This document shows positions 15,816 to 22,099 of a stretch of DNA of 22,518 bases, in pieces. Below the pieces are notes generated by a model. That model was not told where the DNA came from, did no database searches, and saw only the letters and a list, made by a program, of their open reading frames with translations. The DNA is from W0P28-013 sp963621145 (lineage in GTDB: Bacteria; Bacteroidota; Bacteroidia; Bacteroidales; Paludibacteraceae): the NCBI GenBank assembly GCA_963621145.1, contig CAVFDI010000027.1, positions 1 through 22,518 on the forward strand, read 5' to 3'. The translations under genes were made by a program, and so were the position numbers. How positions within the stretch are numbered: the first letter of the stretch is position 1; each line of letters begins with the position of its first letter.

Positions 15816-16841
15816 ATGATAATCCGAAGTAAAGCACCTTTGCGCCTTGGTTTGGCAGGCGGTGGCACCGATGTGTCGCCCTATTCCGACCTCTACGGTG
15901 GATCCATTTTGAACGCCACCATTTCGCTCTACGCCTACACCACCATAGAACCATTGGACAATGGGAAAATCATCTTTTCCTCGCCCGATGCGCAACTAGA
16001 AGAGATGTGCGATTCAGCCGAGACGCTTAGCACAGAAGGTTTTTTTGTGCTAGCACGTGGAGTTTATAACCGCATTATTCGCGATTTCACACACAAGCCG
16101 CTCTCGTTCCGCATAACTTCACATGTCGATTCGCCCGCTGGCGGTGGACTTGGTACAAGTAGCACACTGGCAGTTAGCATTTTAGGCGCATTTGTTGAAT
16201 GGCTACACTTGCCACTTGGCGAATATGATATTGCGCATTTGGCATACGAAATAGAGCGCGTCGATTTGGCAATGGCCGGCGGAAGACAGGACCAATACGC
16301 TGCAACTTTCGGCGGATTCAACTATATGCAGTTTTTGCAGGATGACAAAGTGATAGTCAACCCGTTACGCATTCGTCAACGCTATCAGGACGAATTGGCG
16401 CACAATCTGCTGCTCTACTACACGCAAACCTCGCATGTGAGTGCACAAATCATCAGCGGACAAATAAACAATGTGCGCAACAACAATAATTCGTCGATTC
16501 AAGCCATGCATCAACTCAAAGAACAAGCCATTCGCATGAAAGAAGCTTTGCTAAAAGGCCAGATCGACGACATCGGCGAAATTCTGAATTTCGGCTGGGA
16601 ACAAAAGAAAAAAACTGCCTCGAACATCAGCAATGCTCTGCTCGACGACATCTATCGCGTAGCAATAGAAGCTGGCGCAACTGGCGGAAAAGTGAGCGGT
16701 GCTGGCGGCGGCGGATTCATGTTTTTCTACTGCCCAGGCACAAATCGATATGGCGTGGAACAGGCACTGCAACAGCATTTTGAAGGACAAGTTCGTCGCT
16801 ACGAATTTACTCAAGAAGGACTTAAAACTTGGACAATATGA
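15816..16841 (+). CDS. hddA: GHMP kinase, probable D-glycero-alpha-D-manno-heptose-7-phosphate kinase
   Basis: A 341-residue GHMP-superfamily sugar kinase. Motif 1: PLRLGLAGGGTD (8-19); ATP-binding motif 2: SPAGGGLGTSSTLAV (106-120); motif 3: GGKVSGAGGGGFMFF (289-303). GGRQDQYAA (154-162) is characteristic of the HddA/FKP-type branch. The product of HddA is D-glycero-alpha-D-manno-heptose 1,7-bisphosphate, made from the 7-phosphate supplied by GmhA, whose gene follows with a 4-nt overlap. A fucokinase-like activity is the main alternative, but the neighbours favour heptose. Confidence 0.88.
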   Translation: MIIRSKAPLRLGLAGGGTDVSPYSDLYGGSILNATISLYAYTTIEPLDNGKIIFSSPDAQLEEMCDSAETLSTEGFFVLARGVYNRIIRDFTHKPLSFRITSHVDSPAGGGLGTSSTLAVSILGAFVEWLHLPLGEYDIAHLAYEIERVDLAMAGGRQDQYAATFGGFNYMQFLQDDKVIVNPLRIRQRYQDELAHNLLLYYTQTSHVSAQIISGQINNVRNNNNSSIQAMHQLKEQAIRMKEALLKGQIDDIGEILNFGWEQKKKTASNISNALLDDIYRVAIEAGATGGKVSGAGGGGFMFFYCPGTNRYGVEQALQQHFEGQVRRYEFTQEGLKTWTI

Positions 16842-17434
16842 TGGAAAACGAGAAAATAATTCGCCAATGCATAACCGACAACATCACAATTCGCCAAGCC
16901 ATTTTAGCCGACGAAGCGTTGCTCGATAGGGTTGAAAAAGTAGTAAAAGTTTTGGTAAATGCTCTTCGCAGCGGTCACCGCATACTTTGGTGCGGTAATG
17001 GCGGCAGCGCGGCAGATGCACAGCATTTGGCAGCAGAATTGTCGGGACGTTTCTACTACGACCGTCCTCCGCTCAACTCGGAGGCAATGCACTGCAACAC
17101 GTCATACCTCACGGCCGTAGCAAACGACTACGGCTACAACCTCATCTACTCACGCATGATCGACGGTTCGTGTCAAAAAGGCGATGTACTGATTGGCGTC
17201 TCCACCTCCGGAAATTCGCAAAACATACTCAATGCCTTCGAAAAAGCGCGCCAACTTGGAGTCATCACTGTGGCAATGACAGGCGAAACAGGAGGCAAAA
17301 TGCGCACAATAGCCGACTATCTGATCAATGTGCCATCGACCGACACGCCACGCATTCAAGAGTGTCACATCATGCTTGGGCATATCATTTGTCAACTAGT
17401 AGAAGCGGCTATGTTTCCACAACCCTCCAAATAA
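16838..17434 (+). CDS. gmhA: Sedoheptulose-7-phosphate isomerase (SIS domain)
   Basis: Converts sedoheptulose 7-phosphate to D-glycero-D-manno-heptose 7-phosphate, the first step of heptose activation. The 198-residue SIS protein has WCGNGGSAADAQHLAAELSG (phosphate-binding loop and active-site region), RPPLNSEAM, and the second loop GVSTSGNSQNIL. TPRIQECHIMLGHIICQLVE matches the conserved C-terminal His/Glu-containing helix. The chosen start, ATG at 16838, overlaps the kinase stop as ATGA; an ATG one codon later (16841) and a TTG at 16829 are also in frame. Seven nt separate it from the next gene. Confidence 0.93.
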   Translation: MMENEKIIRQCITDNITIRQAILADEALLDRVEKVVKVLVNALRSGHRILWCGNGGSAADAQHLAAELSGRFYYDRPPLNSEAMHCNTSYLTAVANDYGYNLIYSRMIDGSCQKGDVLIGVSTSGNSQNILNAFEKARQLGVITVAMTGETGGKMRTIADYLINVPSTDTPRIQECHIMLGHIICQLVEAAMFPQPSK

Positions 17435-17441
17435 AATTCCA

Positions 17442-18671
17442 ATGTTCTCTGATGTGGTGATATTAGCGGGCGGATTAGGGACGCGTTTGCGCTCTGCAAT
17501 TGGTATAAATCTACCCAAGCCCATGGCACCAGTTTCTGGCAAGCCATTTCTGGCATACATTCTCGATCATTTATCAGCTGTCGGAGCAAAAAAAATCGTC
17601 CTAGCCGTAAGCTATCACCACGAAGTGATCGAAGCCTATTTTCGCCATCAATATCGAAATATGCAAATTACCTACTCCGTTGAAGATACGCCACTCGGAA
17701 CGGGCGGAGCTATTTGTCAAGCCGCAGAAAAACTAGAGTCCAACGATTTTCTCGTACTAAATGGCGACACCCTATTTCATATCGATTTTGAAACGTTCTA
17801 CACCTTCCACAAAAATCAAAATGCTCCGATTTCGGTAGCATTGCGCAAGGTCGACGACACATCGCGCTATGGCTCAGTCGAGATAAATGGAACAAAAATC
17901 ACAGCATTCAACGAAAAGGCCAAAAGCATTGGCGCAGGACTTATCAACGGTGGCATTTATGCGATAAATCGTGTGTGGCTACTGCAGCAAAAGCAACCAC
18001 AAAAATTCTCTTTCGAGCGCGATTTGCTGCAAGCTCTTGCGCAAAAACAAATTTTCAACGGAATGCCATTTGCGAACTATTTCGTCGACATGGGCATTCC
18101 CGAAGATTACCAACGAGCCAAGCAAGAAATTCCGCAACGTTTTCCGCACGATAGATTTCTATTTCTCGACCGCGATGGTGTGCTAAATAAGCGTATCGTT
18201 GGCGACTATGTGCGCAATCTACAGCAATGGCAATGGTTGCCAAATGCCAAAACAGCAGCGGCACTACTATCGCAACATTTCAAGTACACTTTTGTGGTGT
18301 CAAATCAACAAGGAATAGGCAAAGGTCTGATGACAATGACCGATGTAGAAACAATTCACAGGCAGATGCGCCGCGAGATTGATGAAGCGAACGGACACAT
18401 CGACAGAGTTTATGTCTGCCCATCGCTAGAAAAGGTAAACGACCCCAACCGCAAGCCAAACGTCGGCATGGCTCTGCAAGCGACAATCGATTTTCCAGAA
18501 GTCAGCCTAAACGATAGCCTGATGATTGGCGACAGTCTGAGCGACATACAATTTGGCTGGCGATGCGGAATGCGCTGCATCTACCTGACCAACGGCAACC
18601 CAATTCCTACCGAAATAGCCGACTACACCGACCTCTTTTTTGAGAATTTGGCAGCTGTACCAGTAAAATAA
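17442..18671 (+). CDS. hddC: Fused heptose-1-phosphate guanylyltransferase and heptose-bisphosphate phosphatase (HddC-GmhB)
   Basis: A two-domain protein of 409 residues. Residues 1-230 form a sugar-nucleotidyltransferase: ILAGGLGTRL (7-16), LPKPMAPVSGKPF (24-36), LNGDT (106-110, metal-binding Asp109), NGGIYAI (169-175). Residues about 237-405 form a HAD phosphatase of GmhB type: FLDRDGVLN (241-249, Asp243 and Asp245), VVSNQQG (285-291), RKP (337-339, Lys338) and MIGDSLSD (361-368, Asp364). The phosphatase would remove the 7-phosphate from heptose 1,7-bisphosphate and the other domain would add GMP, giving GDP-D-glycero-alpha-D-manno-heptose. The GmhB zinc ligands are mostly absent: Cys326 remains, but the usual His and the CxC before RKP are replaced (CPS...DPNRKP). 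The last gene of the operon. Confidence 0.88.
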   Translation: MFSDVVILAGGLGTRLRSAIGINLPKPMAPVSGKPFLAYILDHLSAVGAKKIVLAVSYHHEVIEAYFRHQYRNMQITYSVEDTPLGTGGAICQAAEKLESNDFLVLNGDTLFHIDFETFYTFHKNQNAPISVALRKVDDTSRYGSVEINGTKITAFNEKAKSIGAGLINGGIYAINRVWLLQQKQPQKFSFERDLLQALAQKQIFNGMPFANYFVDMGIPEDYQRAKQEIPQRFPHDRFLFLDRDGVLNKRIVGDYVRNLQQWQWLPNAKTAAALLSQHFKYTFVVSNQQGIGKGLMTMTDVETIHRQMRREIDEANGHIDRVYVCPSLEKVNDPNRKPNVGMALQATIDFPEVSLNDSLMIGDSLSDIQFGWRCGMRCIYLTNGNPIPTEIADYTDLFFENLAAVPVK

Positions 18672-18680
18672 TACTCGCAG

Positions 18681-18790
18681 AATAATTTTCAAATTACCAA
18701 CGAAAAATTTTCAAATGTATTGCAGAAAATTTTCAATTCTCCTGACAAAAATTTTCAATTCTCGAACACAACACACTAATTTTCAATAAC
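18681..18790. repeat. 22-bp-phased A-tract repeat array
   Basis: Four degenerate 22-bp units carry ATTTTCAA at 18685, 18707, 18729 and 18751 (exact 22-nt steps), and a fifth is at 18779 (28-nt step). The inner parts diverge, except that units 3 and 4 share AATTCTC after the core. One core is the perfect palindrome GAAAATTTTC (18725-18734). The array fills the gap between two convergent genes. Phased A/T tracts two helical turns apart suggest curved DNA. No clear terminator hairpin was found for either gene. Confidence 0.75.
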
Positions 18791-18802
18791 TTACAACACA
18801 AG

Positions 18803-18848
18803 TCTTTATTCTTTATTCTTTATTCTTTATTCTTTATTCTTTATTCTT
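18803..18848. repeat. 7-bp tandem repeat running into the end of rsmE
   Basis: About six copies of CTTTATT in tandem. The rsmE stop codon (18827-18829) and its last several codons lie within the repeat, so the C-terminal residues IKNKE are encoded by it. In this frame, each unit offers a stop, so changes in copy number would barely alter the protein. Confidence 0.85.
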
Positions 18849-19561
18849 AACTCCTTACTCCCAAACTCATTCACCACCGTAACCAAATGGCATGCCACCA
18901 CGCCAGCAGTCTCGGTGCGCAAGCGGCTCTGACCGAGCGTAACGGCAGTAAAACCCTGCTCAATGGCGAGATTCACCTCTTCTCTGCTGAAATCGCCTTC
19001 GGGACCGACCATCACCACCACATCTGAAGCAGGCGGACAGACATGCAGCAAATGCGGCTTTTCGCCTTCGTAACAATGCGCGATGAAACGCTGCGGTTCA
19101 CGCACTGCGCGCAGAAATTCATCACAATCGACCATAGCATTCAGGCGCGGCACTTGGGCTTTGTACGACTGTTTCGACGCCGCCACAATTATCTTCTCGA
19201 TGCGCTCGGGCTTAATCAACCTACGCTCCGAAAAACGACAGCACAACGGCGTAATCTCATCGACGCCAATCTCGGTGGCCTTCTCCACAAACCACTCGAA
19301 ACGATCGATATTTTTCGTTGGAGCCACAGCCAAATGCAGTCGAAACGGGCGTTTGCCAAAATCGTGCCGAACCGAAAGAATCTCGACCTCGGTATGTTTG
19401 GCATGAGGCGCCACAATGCGCACCTCGTACAAACTACCAATGCCATCGATAACATGCGCCACATCGCCCGTCTGCATGCGCAAAACCTTAGCACAATGCG
19501 CCGATTCCTCCTCGGGCAAAAAAGGATTCGAAAGAATATCGGGAGCGTAAAAAATAGTCAT
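18827..19561 (-). CDS. rsmE: 16S rRNA (uracil(1498)-N3)-methyltransferase
   Basis: SPOUT-class methyltransferase (244 residues) that methylates N3 of U1498 in 16S rRNA using S-adenosylmethionine. Hallmarks are the SAM-binding knot motifs MVGPEGDFSREEV (about 184-196) and LGQSRLRTETA (209-219), plus EKATEIGVDEITPL (about 93-106). The N-terminal PUA-like domain begins MTIFYAPDI. ATG at 19559-19561 is chosen because the family starts here; the 24 codons open further upstream overlap the promoter. The C-terminus is encoded by a 7-bp tandem repeat. Confidence 0.95.
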   Translation of the reverse strand: MTIFYAPDILSNPFLPEEESAHCAKVLRMQTGDVAHVIDGIGSLYEVRIVAPHAKHTEVEILSVRHDFGKRPFRLHLAVAPTKNIDRFEWFVEKATEIGVDEITPLCCRFSERRLIKPERIEKIIVAASKQSYKAQVPRLNAMVDCDEFLRAVREPQRFIAHCYEGEKPHLLHVCPPASDVVVMVGPEGDFSREEVNLAIEQGFTAVTLGQSRLRTETAGVVACHLVTVVNEFGSKELRIKNKE

Positions 19562-19590
19562 AACAACTGAAAATAGGGTGTAAATGATTG

Positions 19591-19598
19591 CAAAATTA
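19591..19598 (-). promoter_or_regulatory. Possible rsmE promoter (-7 box)
   Basis: The minus strand reads TAATTTTG, fitting TAnnTTTG, about 30 nt upstream of the rsmE ATG. No TTTG is found at the expected 19-21 bp spacing, so the call rests on the -7 box and position. Confidence 0.45.
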
Positions 19599-19641
19599 CA
19601 TTTTTTTCGCCAAAATAATTCGGAGATAAACAAATAATGTG

Positions 19642-19649
19642 TACTTTTG
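19642..19649 (+). promoter_or_regulatory. Possible promoter (-7 box) of the lipoprotein operon
   Basis: TACTTTTG fits TAnnTTTG and ends 17 nt before the ATG at 19667, so the leader would be about 10 nt. No clear -33 TTTG at standard spacing. The box lies in the divergent rsmE-lipoprotein gap. Confidence 0.5.
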
Positions 19650-19666
19650 CAGAAAATGTACGCACC

Positions 19667-20461
19667 ATGAAACGCACACTATTTTTCACTCTTCTAGTCG
19701 CTGCCGTTTTTTCAGCCTGCAACCGCACCGAAAGGCAATACAACGCCATTGTCGAAACGCTGAACCTGTCCGTCCCGCTCGAACTCGGAAACATTGCAAA
19801 AGCGCACGACATGATAATCGACGCAAGCGACATGGATTCCGTGCAAGTGGCGAATTTGCAGGAATTGTTCATCAACTACATATACGCCAATGCCGACATG
19901 CAGCAGGGTTTGATGCAAGAGGCCTACAGCGCCGCATTGAGCATGCCAAACGACACGCTGCTGCTCGATTCGCTCGAAAATGTGATGGACGGAATGCGCC
20001 ATTACGGACTGCTGATGTACGCCTCCGAAGGCGAAATAATAACGCACACCATGCCCGCCTACATTGCCGAAGCATTCGACAAATATCTGACGCCATCGGA
20101 ACGCGACATGATAAAACTGACGGAGATTGAAGTGGAATCGCCATCGGTTACCGACGAAGGCGTGATTGTGACGAACGAAGAACTGGCGCACCGCCTGAAA
20201 CTCTGCGACTACATGCTAGCCGCCTACCCCAACGACCAAATGACCGCCGAAATAAAAGCGTGCCAAGAGCATTATCTCATTTGCTTGTTGCTTAACGCTG
20301 ATAATCAGCAAGATAGCACACTACAACAGACCATCGAAGCCTATATTGAATCGTATCCCGACGCCGCAAGCACACCGTTGTTGCAGCATTTTCTGGAGAT
20401 TGCAAACCAGCCAACCGCCGATCACAAAAAATTCATCGAACAAAATATCCTGAACAATTAA
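19667..20461 (+). CDS. Lipoprotein of unknown function
   Basis: A protein of 264 residues with a lipoprotein signal peptide: MKRTLFFTLLVAAVFSAC, lipid-anchored Cys at residue 18. The mature part is acidic, apparently mostly alpha-helical, with no motif that I recognise; the segment from about 165 to the end (LAHRLKLCDYMLAAYPND... AYIESYPDAASTPLLQHFLEIA) resembles helical-repeat packing but is not a clear TPR. The start is set at 19667, not ten codons earlier, because the signal peptide begins here and the upstream part overlaps the promoter box. Probably co-transcribed with the next two genes. Confidence 0.8.
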   Translation: MKRTLFFTLLVAAVFSACNRTERQYNAIVETLNLSVPLELGNIAKAHDMIIDASDMDSVQVANLQELFINYIYANADMQQGLMQEAYSAALSMPNDTLLLDSLENVMDGMRHYGLLMYASEGEIITHTMPAYIAEAFDKYLTPSERDMIKLTEIEVESPSVTDEGVIVTNEELAHRLKLCDYMLAAYPNDQMTAEIKACQEHYLICLLLNADNQQDSTLQQTIEAYIESYPDAASTPLLQHFLEIANQPTADHKKFIEQNILNN

Positions 20462-20529
20462 ACAACTCAACGATTAAACAATTCAACAATTCAACGATTA
20501 AACAATTCAACGATTAAACAATTCAACAA
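20462..20529 (+). repeat. 16-bp tandem repeat forming the leader of the DUF4494 gene
   Basis: The whole lipoprotein-DUF4494 gap consists of about four and a half copies of AACAATTCAACGATTA, one shortened to 11 bp. The last copy runs into the start codon, giving an A-rich leader with few G residues and little ability to pair. Confidence 0.8.
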
Positions 20530-20988
20530 ATGTACACTTGGTTTTCTGTTAAAGTAAAATTCGACCGCCAAGGCGAAGACGGTCTCCTAACAAAAGTTAC
20601 CGAACCTTTTCTGATAGATGCAATGACATTTACCGAAGCCGAAAATCGCATTTTGGCGGAAGTGAAGCACTATTCCACCACGGGCGAGATTGAGATTGCC
20701 GACATTCGCAAGACAAAAATTTCGGAATTGTTCGACAACGACAGCGAAGAGGCCGACAAATGGTATCGCTGCAAAGTGAACTACCTCGCGCTCGACGAGA
20801 AAAAAGGCATCGAGAAAAAAACGGCGCAAATAATGATGGTGAAAGCCGCCAACTTCAAAAACGCTGTCGACACACTCATCGAACGCATGCGCGGCACGCT
20901 GGGCGACTACGAAATAGCCACCATTACCGAAACCAACATTCTAGATGTGCTGAAATTTATGCAGCCCAACGAAGAGGAAGCGAAATAG
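20530..20988 (+). CDS. DUF4494 domain-containing protein
   Basis: A 152-residue cytosolic protein (no signal peptide or membrane helix) that matches the DUF4494 family as I know it from Bacteroidales: start MYTWFSVKVKFDR, then EPFLIDAMTFTEAENRI, ADKWYRCKVNYLALDEK and IERMRGTLGDYEIATI. The function of the family is not known. Members often lie next to the yggS gene, as here (from memory). Confidence 0.85.
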   Translation: MYTWFSVKVKFDRQGEDGLLTKVTEPFLIDAMTFTEAENRILAEVKHYSTTGEIEIADIRKTKISELFDNDSEEADKWYRCKVNYLALDEKKGIEKKTAQIMMVKAANFKNAVDTLIERMRGTLGDYEIATITETNILDVLKFMQPNEEEAK

Positions 20989-20990
20989 GG

Positions 20991-21076
20991 AATTTCAAAT
21001 TTCAAGTTTCAAGTTTCAAATTGCTCATTGAACAATTCGCGAACAATTGGGTAATTGGGTAATTAGATAATTGGAA
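20991..21076 (+). repeat. Mixed short tandem words before yggS
   Basis: Three successive word types fill this gap: TTTCAAATTTCAAGTTTCAAG (about 20994-21020, period 7-8), GAACAATT words (21029-21048), and a triplicated GGTAATT/AGATAATT word (about 21049-21073). No promoter box was seen. Confidence 0.6.
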
Positions 21077-21748
21077 ATGGATATCCGCGACAATTTGCAA
21101 CAGATTCGCAGTCAGATTCCGTCTGGCGTGCGGTTGGTTTGCGTGTCGAAATTCCACCCTGCCGAAGCCATTCAAACTGCCTACGACTGCAGCGAACGCG
21201 CGTTTGGCGAGAGTCGTGCGCAAGAGCTCACCGCAAAACACGCCGTGCTGCCCGCCGACATCGAATGGCACTTCATAGGGTCGCTGCAGACCAACAAGGT
21301 GAAACAAGTTGTGCCGTTGGCAACGCTCATTCACAGCGTCGATTCCGAGCATCTGCTAGCCGCCATCGACCAATGTGCCGCCAGTAACGACCTGATAGCC
21401 AACATATTACTCGAAATTCACATAGCACAAGAAACCACCAAGCACGGTTTTCTGCCCGACGAGGCGCGCGCTTTCATTGACGAACAATGCTGGCTGCAAT
21501 ACCCGCACACACGCCTCTGCGGTCTGATGACCATGGGCACGGCCGACGCCAGCGAAACAGAGACGCGCCGCGAATTCCACCGCATGCGCTCGCTGTTCGA
21601 CGAACTAAAAACCGCATGCGCACTGCCCCACTTCACCGAGCTCTCCATGGGCATGAGCCACGACTTCCGCATCGCCATCGACGAAGGAAGCACCATCGTT
21701 CGCATAGGCACCGCCATTTTTGGCGAGAGAACCCCACAAGATAGTTAG
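21077..21748 (+). CDS. yggS: PLP-binding protein of YggS/PLPBP family
   Basis: Pyridoxal-phosphate homeostasis protein, 223 residues, a TIM-barrel like the N-terminal domain of alanine racemase. Lys25 in CVSKFHP is the PLP Schiff-base residue. Also present: GESRAQE, WHFIGSLQTNK, GLMTMG, SMGMSHDF and RIGTAIFGER, the usual phosphate-binding loop sequence. ATG at 21077 is chosen over a TTG two codons earlier. Likely the end of the lipoprotein-DUF4494-yggS transcript. Confidence 0.95.
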   Translation: MDIRDNLQQIRSQIPSGVRLVCVSKFHPAEAIQTAYDCSERAFGESRAQELTAKHAVLPADIEWHFIGSLQTNKVKQVVPLATLIHSVDSEHLLAAIDQCAASNDLIANILLEIHIAQETTKHGFLPDEARAFIDEQCWLQYPHTRLCGLMTMGTADASETETRREFHRMRSLFDELKTACALPHFTELSMGMSHDFRIAIDEGSTIVRIGTAIFGERTPQDS

Positions 21749-21786
21749 GAATTAGGAGAGAGGAGAATTATAAATTAAGAATTTAG

Positions 21787-21970
21787 AATTAAGACATTGC
21801 CTACTGCAATTTGTCATGGTCTGTAGGGACGTGGTGCACCGCGTCCCTACTGTCGTTATTGTGTGGCAGTGCGTTATGTTTTGGCAGTCTGCTGTGGACT
21901 TCGTTGTGCTGTATTATTAGGATTTGCAATCCGAGAAAATGGGCGAATAATCATTCGCCCCTACAATTCC
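21787..21970 (+). repeat. Composite palindromic intergenic repeat, copy 2
   Basis: Element of about 184 bp, homologous in reverse orientation to the one at 81-271. In order: AATTAAGA (21787-21794), ACTGCAATT (21803-21811), palindrome A (21823-21850, 9-bp arms GTAGGGACG/CGTCCCTAC), TGTCGTT, GTGGACT, GTTGTGC, TATTATT, palindrome B (21920-21932, GGATT-TGC-AATCC), AAATG, palindrome C (21941-21960, arms GGGCGAAT/ATTCGCCC) and CTACA. It lies in the 351-nt stretch between yggS and the last gene, which otherwise holds only A/T-rich DNA and a promoter. In both copies the element reads in the direction of the gene upstream of it, palindrome A being 74 nt (here) and 132 nt (copy 1) from the stop codon. 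Confidence 0.8.
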
Positions 21971-22053
21971 ACATTTGCAGCAACCCTACTTTTAACTTTC
22001 AACTTTTTTCAAAAAAATCTCCAACACTGCCACATTTTGGCAGTCACACTATA

Positions 22054-22061
22054 TAATTTTG
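22054..22061 (+). promoter_or_regulatory. Promoter (-7 box) of the 103-residue gene
   Basis: TAATTTTG fits TAnnTTTG, about 38 nt before the start codon. A TTTG occurs upstream at 22036-22039, but the 14-bp gap is shorter than the usual 19-21 bp. Confidence 0.5.
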
Positions 22062-22088
22062 CGGTGTAATTACTAACACATCAAAAAC

Positions 22089-22095
22089 AAGGAGG
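22089..22095 (+). promoter_or_regulatory. Canonical Shine-Dalgarno site
   Basis: AAGGAGG ends 4 nt before the ATG at 22100. No other gene in the window has such a site, and Bacteroidota ribosomes normally hide the 16S anti-Shine-Dalgarno tail, so its presence here is unusual. Confidence 0.85.
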
Positions 22096-22099
22096 CATT

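Noticed and set aside
18681..18790. CRISPR-like repeat spacing
   Set aside because: The repeated core is only about 8-10 bp, units are degenerate, spacing is 22 nt, and no cas gene is present. A tandem A-tract array fits better.
19562..19633. A 24-codon upstream extension of rsmE
   Set aside because: The family starts at MTIFYAPDI; the extension covers a promoter-like box and has no conserved residues.
21811..22056. A Cys/Leu-rich 81-codon open frame on the plus strand
   Set aside because: It lies across the composite palindromic repeat and has no conserved neighbours, start context or motif.
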